From NCBI RefSeq assembly GCF_900143535.1, contig NZ_FRFA01000010.1, forward strand, positions 61,675 to 125,674: a stretch of DNA of 64,000 nt. Reading direction: 5' to 3'. This DNA is from Tateyamaria sp. Alg231-49 (GTDB lineage: Bacteria; Pseudomonadota; Alphaproteobacteria; Rhodobacterales; Rhodobacteraceae). A model generated the notes under the pieces. That model was not told where the DNA came from and ran no database searches. It worked only from the letters and a program-made list of their open reading frames with translations. Position 1 is the stretch's first letter, and each line of letters starts with the position of its first letter. Below, piece by piece: positions 16,171-25,174 of this stretch. The position numbers were made by a program, and so were the translations under genes.

Positions 16171-18251
16171 GCGCATGCTGGCGGCTGGACGATGGGCGCC
16201 AGACATTGGTCTTGGGGTCCGATCGTGGCCGGTTGGCAGAGGTCGTCTATTGGGGGCCAAGCCTGCCGGAGAGCGAAGACCTAGCCACCCTCTATGAGGC
16301 CTATTCGCTTGATGTGACGGGCGGCATGCTTGACGTGAACCCGGAACTGAGCATCTGCCCCGAGGCGACACGGTCCTTTCCCGGCCAGCCGGGGCTGATC
16401 ATTCGCAATGGCGACGGCACACCGTTTCTGCCCAAGTTCTGTCTTGAGCGGGCGGATGTGGGCGAGAATGTTCTGATCCTGACCTACATGGATCAGTCCC
16501 GTGTGCTGACCTACCGCGCCCGCTTTGCCATTGATCCGGTGACACACATCATTGAGGCGAGTGCCGAGTTGGAAGCCGATCAGCCCATGCATTTGCATTG
16601 GTTGGCTGCACCTGTGTTTCCGGCACCACAGCTCAGTGACGAGATGATTGATTTCGCAGGCCGTTGGTGTGGCGAGTTTCAGATGAACCGCACGCCGTGG
16701 TCCCCCGGCATTCGCTATCGCGAAAACCGCACTGGGCGCACCGGGCATGAGCACTTTCCGGGGCTGATCGTACCGGTGCGCGGCGCAAGCAATGCGACCG
16801 GGCAGGCCTATGCGTTCCATTATGGATGGTCGGGCGGGCACCGAATGGTGGCCGAAGAGCTGCCGGATGGTCGCCGCCAAATCCAATTTGGGCACGCGGC
16901 CCGGATGGAAGGGCAGGCACAGACCCGATTTGCCACGGGCAAGCTTTATGCAGTGTTCTCCGACGACGGGCTGAATGGGTGCGCTGTTGCGTTCCAACGC
17001 CATTTGCGTGATCGCGTGGTGACGTTCCCAAGGCCGAACACGCCGCGTCCCGTACACTACAATTGCTGGGAGGCCGTCTATTTCAACCACAACCTCAGTG
17101 AGTTGAAGGACATCGCGGAGCGCGCTGTGGCGCTGGGGGCGGAACGGTTTGTGCTGGACGATGGCTGGTTTGGCAGTCGCGATGATGACACGCAGGCGCT
17201 CAGCGACTGGGAGGTCGACCCGAGGAAGTACCCTGACGGTCTGACTCCCTTGATCGACCATGTGAAATCGCTGGGCATGACCTTCGGCATCTGGTTCGAA
17301 CCAGAGATGATCAACCCGAATTCCGACATCTTCCGCGCCCATCCCGACTGGGCGCTTGGCGGCGAGGATCAGATCATGGGCCGTCAGCAAATGGCGCTGG
17401 ATATGGCCCGTCCGGATGTGCAGTCGTTCCTGTTTTCACGCATTAGCGACATCCTGTCCCGCCACGACATTGAATACATCAAATGGGACCACAATCGCGT
17501 TCTGCCCATGCCGGATGCTGCGCAAACGCGGGGGTCTTATGCGCTGCTGGACAGATTGCGGCGTGAGTTTCCGCATGTGGAGATTGAAAGCTGCGCCTCG
17601 GGTGGGGGCCGGATTGACTTTGGCATCATGGAGCGGACACAGCGCGTTTGGCTGAGCGACAGCAACGACGCCGTGGAGCGATTGCGCATCCAGCACAACG
17701 CCTCGATTTTCCTACCGATGGCTGTAACAGGTAGCCATGTAGGACCGCGTATGTGTCACACATCAGGTCGCACGCTGGATATCAGGTTCCGCGCTTGGGT
17801 TGCTGCACAGCGCCATATGGGGTTCGAGATGGACCCGCGTGAGTTGACAGACGAAGAGGCGGACGTTCTGCGCGACGTCACCGCGTGGTGGAAGGCCAAC
17901 CGCGAATGGATGAATGGCGCAGACATTTTGCGATTGGACAGTGCCGACCCGGCCGTGATGGCCGAACAACACCTAGAAGAGGGCGGCGGGCAGTTTGTTG
18001 TCTTTGCGGGCAAGGCCGCGACATCTGACCAAATCGCGCCGCGCCCCTTGCGCCTGACGCGCCTGAGCCCTGAGGCTAAGTACCGTGTCGAGTTGATCAA
18101 TCGTGCCGATGTGGGCCATCTGTCGCGCGGGGCGAATGCGCTGAAAGCGGGCCCCTTTGTGGTGAGCGGCGCCTATTTGATGTACCATGGCCTGACGCTG
18201 CCGTGGAGTTTTCCTGAACGAATGTGGGTGATCAAAGGCGATCTGGCCTGA
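16167..18251 (+). CDS. Alpha-galactosidase (GH36)
   Basis: A 694-residue enzyme from the GTG at 16167, which overlaps the permease stop (GTGA); the same frame is open further upstream inside the permease gene but without family features. GH36 signatures are complete: the nucleophile Asp about residue 441 in YIKWDHNR, the ESCASGGGRID motif, and the probable acid/base Asp498 in RVWLSDSNDAVERL. No signal peptide is seen, so it should act in the cytoplasm on imported alpha-galactosides such as melibiose or raffinose-type sugars, or galactosylglycerol. Galactose released feeds the dehydrogenase encoded next. Confidence 0.93.
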   Translation: MSACWRLDDGRQTLVLGSDRGRLAEVVYWGPSLPESEDLATLYEAYSLDVTGGMLDVNPELSICPEATRSFPGQPGLIIRNGDGTPFLPKFCLERADVGENVLILTYMDQSRVLTYRARFAIDPVTHIIEASAELEADQPMHLHWLAAPVFPAPQLSDEMIDFAGRWCGEFQMNRTPWSPGIRYRENRTGRTGHEHFPGLIVPVRGASNATGQAYAFHYGWSGGHRMVAEELPDGRRQIQFGHAARMEGQAQTRFATGKLYAVFSDDGLNGCAVAFQRHLRDRVVTFPRPNTPRPVHYNCWEAVYFNHNLSELKDIAERAVALGAERFVLDDGWFGSRDDDTQALSDWEVDPRKYPDGLTPLIDHVKSLGMTFGIWFEPEMINPNSDIFRAHPDWALGGEDQIMGRQQMALDMARPDVQSFLFSRISDILSRHDIEYIKWDHNRVLPMPDAAQTRGSYALLDRLRREFPHVEIESCASGGGRIDFGIMERTQRVWLSDSNDAVERLRIQHNASIFLPMAVTGSHVGPRMCHTSGRTLDIRFRAWVAAQRHMGFEMDPRELTDEEADVLRDVTAWWKANREWMNGADILRLDSADPAVMAEQHLEEGGGQFVVFAGKAATSDQIAPRPLRLTRLSPEAKYRVELINRADVGHLSRGANALKAGPFVVSGAYLMYHGLTLPWSFPERMWVIKGDLA

Positions 18252-18276
18252 GCCTCGCACAAAAGAGAGTATCGAG

Positions 18277-19047
18277 ATGAAAGAGACAGTCACATTCCAC
18301 GATCTTGCGGGCGCTTCGGTGTTCATCACCGGGGGCGGGTCCGGCATCGGGGCCTCTTTGACCGAAGGGTTTCTGGAGCAGGGCGCCAAGGTCGCTTTTG
18401 TCCAACGTTCGGACGCGACCGCCTTTTGCGACGAGATGGAAGAGAAGTATGGCAACCGCCCATTGTTCATGCCTTGTGACATCACAGATGATGCCGCGTT
18501 AAAGGCGTGTATCGCGCAGGCCGCCGCCGCGCACGGAACAGTGACGACGCTGGTGAACAACGCCGCCAACGACAAGCGCCATACGACTGCCGAAGTCGAT
18601 AGCGATTTCTTTGACTGGATGATTGCGATCAACCTCAAGGCTTACTTCTTTGCCTGTCAGGCGGTTATGCCGGGCATGCAGGCTGCTGGCGGCGGGTCGA
18701 TCATCAACTTTTCCTCGATCAGTTACATGATGGGGAACGCAGGCTATCCGCTTTATACAGGCGCCAATTCCGCGATCAACGGCATGACCCGCAGCCTCGC
18801 GCGCGAGTTTGGCCCAGATAAGATCCGTGTGAACGCGCTGGCCCCGGGGTGGGTGCTGACGCAGAAACAGCTGGATATGTGGGCCACGCCCGAGGGGTTA
18901 GAGGCCCATATGGAACGCCAGTGCCTCAAGGAACATCTGGAGCCGCGCGATATTGTTGGGGCGGTTTTGTTCATGGCCTCAGACGCAAGCCGTATGATGA
19001 CGGGACAGGCGGTTGTGGTTGATGGCGGCGTGGCGGTGACGGGCTGA
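18277..19047 (+). CDS. SDR oxidoreductase, probable D-galactose 1-dehydrogenase
   Basis: A 256-residue classical SDR: TGGGSGIG near residue 20, NNAAN at the NNAG position, catalytic Ser in INFSSISYM and Y-x3-K in YPLYTGANSAING, where the lysine of the usual YxxxK is replaced by asparagine in the obvious alignment (YTGAN). By context, in an operon with a lactonase, KDGal kinase and KDPGal aldolase, it should oxidise galactose to galactono-lactone. That assignment is inferred; SDR members of this pathway are known, but sequence alone does not settle the substrate. The stop overlaps the next start (TGATG). Confidence 0.8.
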   Translation: MKETVTFHDLAGASVFITGGGSGIGASLTEGFLEQGAKVAFVQRSDATAFCDEMEEKYGNRPLFMPCDITDDAALKACIAQAAAAHGTVTTLVNNAANDKRHTTAEVDSDFFDWMIAINLKAYFFACQAVMPGMQAAGGGSIINFSSISYMMGNAGYPLYTGANSAINGMTRSLAREFGPDKIRVNALAPGWVLTQKQLDMWATPEGLEAHMERQCLKEHLEPRDIVGAVLFMASDASRMMTGQAVVVDGGVAVTG

Positions 19048-19931
19048 TGAGTGGAGCGTCGTGGATTGCGGTTGATTGGGGCACGTCGCATCTGCGCGCG
19101 TGGTTGATGCGCGGGGATGGAACCGTCGTGGAAAGACGGCAGTCAGATGCGGGCATGGGCGCGTTGGACCGGTCGGGTTTCGAACCTGCCTTGCGCGCAC
19201 TTGTCGGTGACGCGCTGCCGGCGCCGGTTCTTGCCTGTGGCATGGTGGGATCGCGTCAGGGCTGGGCCGAGGCGCCCTATGCGACGGCCCCGTGTTCTCC
19301 GCCCGGTGCAGGTGAGGCGGTGCAGGTGCCGGGTGTTGATGTCCGTATTTTGCCGGGTGTGAAACAGACCAAACCGGCAGACGTAATGCGCGGAGAAGAG
19401 ACGCAGATCGCAGGATATCTGGCGACAAACCCCGGTTTTGACGGAGTTATCTGCCTGCCCGGCACGCACACCAAATGGGTCCATATCAGCGCCGGCGAGA
19501 TCGTGAGTTTTCGCACAGCGATGACTGGCGAGATGTTTGCGCTGCTCTCTACACAGTCGGTCTTGCGCCACTCGGTGGGCAAGGGGTGGGACGCGGCAAG
19601 CTTTGCCTCTGGTGTCAGTCAGGCGTTGTCGCGCCCCGAAGGTTTGGCTGCGTCCCTGTTTTCGCTCAGGGCCGAAGGGCTGTTGGACGGATTGAACCCG
19701 GATGCGGCGCGGGCGCGTTTGTCGGGGCTGCTGATCGGTGCGGAACTGGCGGCGATGCGTCCCTATTGGTTGGGCCAGCAAGTGGCATTGATTGGGGCCG
19801 AGTCCCTGTCGCGCGCCTATGCTGATGCGCTGGCCATGCAATCGGTGCCGTGTCACAGCGCGGGCGTAGAGGACATGACATTGGCAGGCCTGACCGCCGC
19901 CTGGACCCAGATTTATGGAGAGGCCGCATGA
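19047..19931 (+). CDS. dgoK: 2-dehydro-3-deoxygalactonokinase
   Basis: A 294-residue sugar-acid kinase of the DgoK family. It begins with SWIAVDWGTSHLRAWLM, the family phosphate-1-like motif, and contains ACGMVGSRQGWAEAPY and CLPGTHTKWVHI, both diagnostic. It phosphorylates 2-keto-3-deoxygalactonate to KDPGal using ATP. The stop codon overlaps the start of the aldolase gene (ATGA), which takes its product. Confidence 0.93.
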   Translation: MSGASWIAVDWGTSHLRAWLMRGDGTVVERRQSDAGMGALDRSGFEPALRALVGDALPAPVLACGMVGSRQGWAEAPYATAPCSPPGAGEAVQVPGVDVRILPGVKQTKPADVMRGEETQIAGYLATNPGFDGVICLPGTHTKWVHISAGEIVSFRTAMTGEMFALLSTQSVLRHSVGKGWDAASFASGVSQALSRPEGLAASLFSLRAEGLLDGLNPDAARARLSGLLIGAELAAMRPYWLGQQVALIGAESLSRAYADALAMQSVPCHSAGVEDMTLAGLTAAWTQIYGEAA

Positions 19932-20530
19932 GCCGAGAGATTATTGCCATCCTGCGTGGGATCACCCCGGATGAAGCGGGGCCCGTGGCCGATGCGCTGG
20001 TCGAGGCTGGGATCACCCGGATCGAAGTGCCGCTGAACTCCCCGCAACCCTTTGACAGCATTTCGAAAATGTTGCTGTCGCATGGCGGCGATGCGATGAT
20101 CGGGGCGGGCACGGTTCTGGATGTGCGCGATGTCGAAAAGCTCTACAAAATGGGCGCGCATATGGTCGTGTCTCCGGACGCAAATGCCTCGATCATCGTG
20201 GCGACGAAACAGGCGGGGATGCTGTCGTTTCCCGGCGTGATGACGCCGACCGAGTGTTTTGCTGCGTTGCAGGCCGGGGCGGACGGATTGAAACTTTTTC
20301 CTGCATCACTGTTGGGTGTTGAGGGGCTCAAGGCCATCGGCGCCGTGCTGCCCAAAGGCACCAAGACCTATGCGGTCGGGGGTGTTGGGCCTGCGGATTT
20401 TGCCGACTGGTTTGCCGCCGGGATCACCGGGTTTGGCATCGGGTCGGCCCTTTACAAGCCGGGCATGTCGGTGGCGGATGTTGCCGCACGCGCGGCAGAT
20501 ATGGTTGCGGCATACGACGCGAGCGTCTGA
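19928..20530 (+). CDS. dgoA: 2-dehydro-3-deoxy-6-phosphogalactonate aldolase
   Basis: A 200-residue class I aldolase of the KDPG/KDPGal family, started at MSREIIAILRG, where the ATG overlaps the dgoK stop. Motifs: AILRGITPDEA, IEVPLNSPQP, MIGAGTVLD and the Schiff-base lysine in GLKLFPAS. IEVPLNSP (rather than IEITLRTP) is typical of the galactonate branch. It splits KDPGal into pyruvate and glyceraldehyde 3-phosphate. It is coupled to the lactonase gene by TGATG. Confidence 0.93.
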   Translation: MSREIIAILRGITPDEAGPVADALVEAGITRIEVPLNSPQPFDSISKMLLSHGGDAMIGAGTVLDVRDVEKLYKMGAHMVVSPDANASIIVATKQAGMLSFPGVMTPTECFAALQAGADGLKLFPASLLGVEGLKAIGAVLPKGTKTYAVGGVGPADFADWFAAGITGFGIGSALYKPGMSVADVAARAADMVAAYDASV

Positions 20531-21363
20531 TGGACGTCTTTGCCACGCACCCGTGCCGTCTGGGCGAAGGCCCGCTTTGGCATCCAACACGCAAAGCGCT
20601 GTTCTGGTTCGATATTTTGGACAAAACCCTGCATTGTAAGGGCGCTACCCGCCACAGCTGGTCTTTTGACGAATACGTTTCTGCTGCCGGTTGGGTGGAT
20701 GATGACACGCTGCTGATCGCCTCTGCCAGCGGGTTGTGGCGGTTTGATATTTCCAGCGGCGCGCGCGAATTGGTTGTGCCTCTTGAGGCAGACGATCCAT
20801 CGACCCGCTCCAACGATGGCCGTGCAGACCCGCAGGGTGGGTTCTGGATTGGTACGATGGGCATAAAGGCCGAGGCCCATGCGGGCGCGATTTATCGCTA
20901 TTACCGGGGGGAGCCGCGCAAGTTGTTTGACCGGATCACGATTTCCAATGCGATCTGTTTTGCACCAGATGGCGGCACAGCCTATTTTGCGGATACGTTT
21001 TCGCAACGCATTCAAAAGGTTGCGCTGGATACTGACGGCTGGCCAAAGGGAGAGCCTGAGGTGTTTGTTGACTTGCGCGCTGACGGTCTGAATCCGGACG
21101 GTGCCGTTGTCGACGCGGACGGCAACCTGTGGAACGCGCAGTGGGGTGCCGGGCGTGTGGCCTGCTACGGCGCTGATGGCGTTTTTAAACGGAGCATCTT
21201 GGTGCCCGCGTCGCAAGCCACCTGTCCGGCATTTGGCGGGCCAGAGGGCACAACACTGTTCGTCACCACTGCCGCGAACGGTGTGGACGAGGGGCAGGGC
21301 GGCATGACCTTTTCCATTGATGCGGGCGTTATGGGCCAGCAAGAACATCAGGTGATCTTATGA
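20530..21363 (+). CDS. SMP-30/gluconolaconase family lactonase, probable galactonolactonase
   Basis: A 277-residue six-bladed propeller of the SMP-30/LRE family. Metal-site motifs are visible: LGEGPLWHP (Glu), ISNAICFAPDG (Asn) and NPDGAVVDADGNLW (Asp). It should hydrolyse the galactono-lactone made by the SDR to galactonate. A galactonate dehydratase, the next step, is not encoded in this operon or elsewhere in the window. It overlaps both neighbours by start/stop coupling. Confidence 0.88.
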   Translation: MDVFATHPCRLGEGPLWHPTRKALFWFDILDKTLHCKGATRHSWSFDEYVSAAGWVDDDTLLIASASGLWRFDISSGARELVVPLEADDPSTRSNDGRADPQGGFWIGTMGIKAEAHAGAIYRYYRGEPRKLFDRITISNAICFAPDGGTAYFADTFSQRIQKVALDTDGWPKGEPEVFVDLRADGLNPDGAVVDADGNLWNAQWGAGRVACYGADGVFKRSILVPASQATCPAFGGPEGTTLFVTTAANGVDEGQGGMTFSIDAGVMGQQEHQVIL

Positions 21364-23291
21364 AACGCACGCTTGGCGTTTGTTACTACCCCGAACACTG
21401 GCCCGAAGCGCAGTGGGCAGAAGACGCCGCGCGCATGGCCACCCTTGGTCTGACATGGGTGCGCATCGGCGAATTCGCTTGGAAACGGATGGAGCCGGTT
21501 GAAGGCGCATATGACTTTGACTGGCTGGACCGCGCAATCGAGACCCTCGGGGCGGCAGGACTGAAGGTTGTACTGGGCACCCCCACCGCGACACCGCCTG
21601 CGTGGGTTGCGGCCAAGCATCCGGACATGCTGCCGGTGGATGCGGATGGCCGTGTGCGCGGCTACGGATCGCGCCGCCACTACTGCTTTTCCCACAGCGG
21701 GTACTTGGAAGAATGCCGCAGGATCGTCGCGCAACTTGCTGAACGTTATGGAAAAAACCCATATGTTGCCGCATGGCAAACGGACAATGAGTATAGCTGT
21801 CATGATACAACGCTTAGCTATTCAGAGTGTGCAAAGCGGGCGTTTCAGGATTGGTTGCGTGTGCAGTTTCCGGGCCCTGCATCTTATCGCGGCAATGACG
21901 GTGACATCGACGCACTGAATGCGGCGTGGGGCAATGTATTTTGGTCGATGGACTATGATGATTTTGACCAGATCGGCCTGCCGAACCTGACCGTGACTGA
22001 GGTAAATCCAGCCCACGCCCATGCATTTCGTCGTTTTTCTTCGGATCAGGTCGTGGCGTTCAACCGCGCGCAGGTGGATATCATCCGCGCTTGTTCGGAC
22101 GCGCCGATTGCCCATAACTACATGGGCCGGACCACCGATTTTGATCACTTCAAGGTCGGGGCGGATCTCGATATCGCATCCTGGGACAGTTATCCGTTGG
22201 GGTTCCTCGAAGATCGGTCTGGCATGTCTGATGCACACAAGCGCGCCTATGCGCGGCAGGGCGATCCGGATTTTCAGGCGTTTCACCACGACCTTTACCG
22301 TGCGGTGGGCAAAGATGGCCGTTGGTGGGTGATGGAGCAGCAACCGGGGCCTGTGAACTGGGCCCCCTATAACCCGGCGCCTTTGCCCGGCATGGTGCGC
22401 CTGTGGACGTGGGAGGCCTTTGCCCATGGGGCCGAAGCGGTGTGTTATTTCCGCTGGCGGCAGGCGCCCTTTGCGCAAGAGCAGATGCATGCGGGCCTGC
22501 TGCGCCCCGATTCAGTTGAGGCTGAAGCCTTTGGCGAGGCCGCGCAGGTGATGGAGGAATTGGCACAATCGCCGGATGTCAGTCCGGCCCAAGCCCCCGT
22601 AGCCATCATGTTTGACTACGATGCCGACGCGATGTGGACGGTACAGCCCCACGGGGCGGATCTGAGCTACTTTGGGCTCGTGTTTGACTGGTACCGCGCC
22701 TGTCGCAAGTTGGGTCTGTCGGTCGACATCCTGCTGCCGACCACGCGCGACTTTGAAGGCTACGCCCTCGTTCTGGCGCCGGGCATGATGCATATGCCCG
22801 ACGACCTGAAATCGGCACTCGGCCAAGCAAAGGCAGAGGTGATTTTAGGCCCGCGCAGCGCGGCGCGCGATACGCATTTCTGCATACCGACGCCCTTGCC
22901 GCCCGCGTGGCCGGGAAGTGATTTGGCGGTGTCACGTGTCCAGTCGATCCGCCCGGATATGCCCATTGATATCGATGGAGGCGGGCAAGTGATCGGGTAC
23001 TTCGAGCAGATCACAGGCGGTGGCGAAGTGGTCATTCAAACCGCAGATGGCGCACCTGCGGCGGTGCGATGTGATGCAGGTGTGACCTATGTTGCGGGTT
23101 GGGGGGATGATGCGATGCATCAACGTGTAATCCGCGCGACGGCACCCAACCTCGCCGTGCGCGAAATGCCCGACGGGCTGCGGCGGCGCGCGACCGGCTC
23201 AGAAATTTTCTGGTTTAACTACTCGACTAAAGATGTTGAAATAGATGGAGAAAACGTTTCCGCCTCTGGGATTTTGCGTCACAATATCTAA
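21360..23291 (+). CDS. Beta-galactosidase (GH42)
   Basis: A 643-residue GH42 enzyme beginning GVCYYPEHWPEAQWAEDAARM, the classic LacA-type N-terminus. The acid/base is Glu144 in AWQTDNEYSCHD, and the nucleophile is Glu326 in WWVMEQQPGPVNW. A trimerisation domain and C-terminal beta domain follow. There is no signal peptide, so it acts inside the cell on imported beta-galactosides. With the GH36 gene it lets one transporter and one catabolic route serve both anomers. It is the last gene of the nine-gene operon. Confidence 0.94.
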   Translation: MKRTLGVCYYPEHWPEAQWAEDAARMATLGLTWVRIGEFAWKRMEPVEGAYDFDWLDRAIETLGAAGLKVVLGTPTATPPAWVAAKHPDMLPVDADGRVRGYGSRRHYCFSHSGYLEECRRIVAQLAERYGKNPYVAAWQTDNEYSCHDTTLSYSECAKRAFQDWLRVQFPGPASYRGNDGDIDALNAAWGNVFWSMDYDDFDQIGLPNLTVTEVNPAHAHAFRRFSSDQVVAFNRAQVDIIRACSDAPIAHNYMGRTTDFDHFKVGADLDIASWDSYPLGFLEDRSGMSDAHKRAYARQGDPDFQAFHHDLYRAVGKDGRWWVMEQQPGPVNWAPYNPAPLPGMVRLWTWEAFAHGAEAVCYFRWRQAPFAQEQMHAGLLRPDSVEAEAFGEAAQVMEELAQSPDVSPAQAPVAIMFDYDADAMWTVQPHGADLSYFGLVFDWYRACRKLGLSVDILLPTTRDFEGYALVLAPGMMHMPDDLKSALGQAKAEVILGPRSAARDTHFCIPTPLPPAWPGSDLAVSRVQSIRPDMPIDIDGGGQVIGYFEQITGGGEVVIQTADGAPAAVRCDAGVTYVAGWGDDAMHQRVIRATAPNLAVREMPDGLRRRATGSEIFWFNYSTKDVEIDGENVSASGILRHNI

Positions 23292-23321
23292 ACCAATTGT
23301 GGGATCGTGCCACCTGTCATA

Positions 23322-23347
23322 TATATTTCATGAAATCATGAAATATA
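23322..23347. promoter_or_regulatory. ArsR-type operator, 26-bp perfect inverted repeat
   Basis: TATATTTCATG and CATGAAATATA form a perfect 11-bp inverted repeat with spacer AAAT. It ends seven bases before the ATG of the ArsR-ArsC gene, so bound repressor would cover the promoter. Long imperfect palindromes of this AT-rich kind are usual for ArsR/SmtB regulators. Confidence 0.8.
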
Positions 23348-23354
23348 GCCGCCC

Positions 23355-24185
23355 ATGCTGCTTGACCAACTCTCGACCCTTGCCCACGCGCCACGGATGG
23401 ATGTGTTTCGCCTGTTGATGCGACGTTATCCCGATGCGTTGCCTGCGGGCGAGATTTCAGTCGTCCTTGGGTTCAAAGCATCGACCACCTCTGTCTACCT
23501 CGCCGCCCTGTCCGGTGCCGGATTGATCCGACAGGACCGAGCGGGCACATCGCTGCGCTATAGTGTCGATATGCAAGGGGCCCGGACCATGGTTGCTCAG
23601 GTGTTCGATGAGTGTTGCAACGGGCGGCCGGATCTGTGCCCGCCCGGTTTGGTGGACCCATTCAAAGAAAGCACGCCCATCTCTGACGCCAAGCAAAACG
23701 TTCTGTTCATCTGCACTGGTAACTCTGCCCGTTCGATCTTTGCCGAGGCCATCATGCGCCATGAGGCAGGCGCCCGGTTCAACGTTTGTTCTGCCGGCAC
23801 AAAACCGCAATCGGAACTCAACCCATTCGCGGTTGAGATGCTGGACCAGAAGGGGCTCGATATCGCCGCTCTGCGCGCCAAGAACATTGCGGAGTTTCAA
23901 GGCGAGGACGCACCAGTGATGGATTTCGTGTTCACCGTCTGTGATCAAGCCGCAAACGAGGAATGCCCGGCCTTGCACGGACAGCCCATTTCGGCCCACT
24001 GGGGCCTGCCTGACCCGGTGAAGGCCACAGGCACGGACGCAGAAAAGCGCCTTGCCTTCCAACAGACCTTTGGCGCCATGCGTAATCGCATCATCGCCTT
24101 CTCGGCCCTGCCACTGGAAACGCTGACCCGCGCCTCCCTCCAACACAAAGTCGACGAGATCGGCCGCAACAAGGAAACCACATGA
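23355..24185 (+). CDS. ArsR regulator fused to low-molecular-weight arsenate reductase
   Basis: A 276-residue two-domain protein. Residues 1-~90 are an ArsR-type winged helix ([22 protein letters not shown]) with a cysteine cluster at 87, 88 and 95 that may bind As(III). Residues ~114-276 are an LMW-phosphatase-type arsenate reductase with Cys120-x5-Arg126 (CTGNSARS) and an acid Asp in GLPDPV. It should both repress the operon and reduce arsenate. Such ArsR-ArsC fusions are known in alphaproteobacteria. It is coupled to the GAPDH gene (4-base overlap). Confidence 0.9.
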   Translation: MLLDQLSTLAHAPRMDVFRLLMRRYPDALPAGEISVVLGFKASTTSVYLAALSGAGLIRQDRAGTSLRYSVDMQGARTMVAQVFDECCNGRPDLCPPGLVDPFKESTPISDAKQNVLFICTGNSARSIFAEAIMRHEAGARFNVCSAGTKPQSELNPFAVEMLDQKGLDIAALRAKNIAEFQGEDAPVMDFVFTVCDQAANEECPALHGQPISAHWGLPDPVKATGTDAEKRLAFQQTFGAMRNRIIAFSALPLETLTRASLQHKVDEIGRNKETT

Positions 24186-25174
24186 CGACATACGCCCTGA
24201 ATGGCCTTGGCCGGATCGGAAAACTGGCCTTGCGCCCGCTGCTGGAACGCGGCTGCGACATTGCCTTTGTGAACGACGCGGTGGGTGATCCGGCGATGCA
24301 TGCGCATTTGCTCGAATTCGATACGGTTCACGGGCGCTGGCCCGCGCAGTTCAGCGCGGACGAGAACAGCATCACAATCGACGGCACCGTGATCCCGGCT
24401 CTTGGTGTGCGCTCGATCGAAGAACTGCCACTGGACGGCGTGGATGTGGTCATCGACTGTACGGGCGTGTTCAAGACCGAGGCCAAGCTGGCTCCATATT
24501 TTCAAGCAGGTGTCAAAAAGGTCATCGTATCCGCCCCGGTCAAGGATGGTGAGACGGCCAATATCGTCTATGGCGTCAACAATTCGGCCTATACCGGGCA
24601 GCCCATTGTGACGGCGGCATCCTGCACAACCAATTGCTTAGCCCCTGTGGTTAAAGTCATTCATGAGGGGTTGGGCATCAAGCATGGGTCGATCACCACG
24701 ATCCACGATGTGACCAACACGCAGACCATTGTGGACCGACCCGCCAAAGATTGGCGGCGTGCGCGGTCCGCTCTGAATTCGATGATCCCGACGACCACGG
24801 GGTCAGCCACGGCCATCACGCTGATCTACCCGGACCTCGTGGGCAAGCTGAACGGGCACGCGGTGCGTGTTCCACTGCTCAATGCCTCGCTCACCGACTG
24901 TGTGTTCGAGGTGGAACGGGAGACGACTGTTGAAGAGGTCAATGCGATGTTCGAAGCAGCGGCCAATGGTCCGCTTGCGGGCATTCTGGGCTATGAAACG
25001 CGCCCCCTCGTGTCGACAGATTACACAAACGATCCACGCTCCAGCATCGTCGATGCGCCGTCCACCATGGTGGTGAACGGTACGCAGGTGAAGGTCTATG
25101 CGTGGTATGACAACGAGTGGGGCTATGCCCATCGCCTCGTCGATGTGGCGCAGATGGTAGGCGCATCTTTGTGA
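24182..25174 (+). CDS. Glyceraldehyde-3-phosphate dehydrogenase, ArsJ-associated
   Basis: A 330-residue type [18 protein letters not shown] at the N-terminus and the catalytic Cys148 in [10 protein letters not shown]. Its position between the ArsR-ArsC fusion and arsJ matches the known arsenate pathway in which GAPDH forms 1-arseno-3-phosphoglycerate from G3P and arsenate, which ArsJ exports. The N-terminus ([12 protein letters not shown]) differs from housekeeping Gap proteins, supporting a dedicated copy. The stop overlaps the arsJ GTG. Confidence 0.92.
   Translation: MTTYALNGLGRIGKLALRPLLERGCDIAFVNDAVGDPAMHAHLLEFDTVHGRWPAQFSADENSITIDGTVIPALGVRSIEELPLDGVDVVIDCTGVFKTEAKLAPYFQAGVKKVIVSAPVKDGETANIVYGVNNSAYTGQPIVTAASCTTNCLAPVVKVIHEGLGIKHGSITTIHDVTNTQTIVDRPAKDWRRARSALNSMIPTTTGSATAITLIYPDLVGKLNGHAVRVPLLNASLTDCVFEVERETTVEEVNAMFEAAANGPLAGILGYETRPLVSTDYTNDPRSSIVDAPSTMVVNGTQVKVYAWYDNEWGYAHRLVDVAQMVGASL

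Noticed and set aside
16281..17390. A 369-codon minus-strand frame inside the alpha-galactosidase gene.
   Set aside because: Antisense shadow of a well-supported GH36 gene; no domain, no ribosome-binding site.
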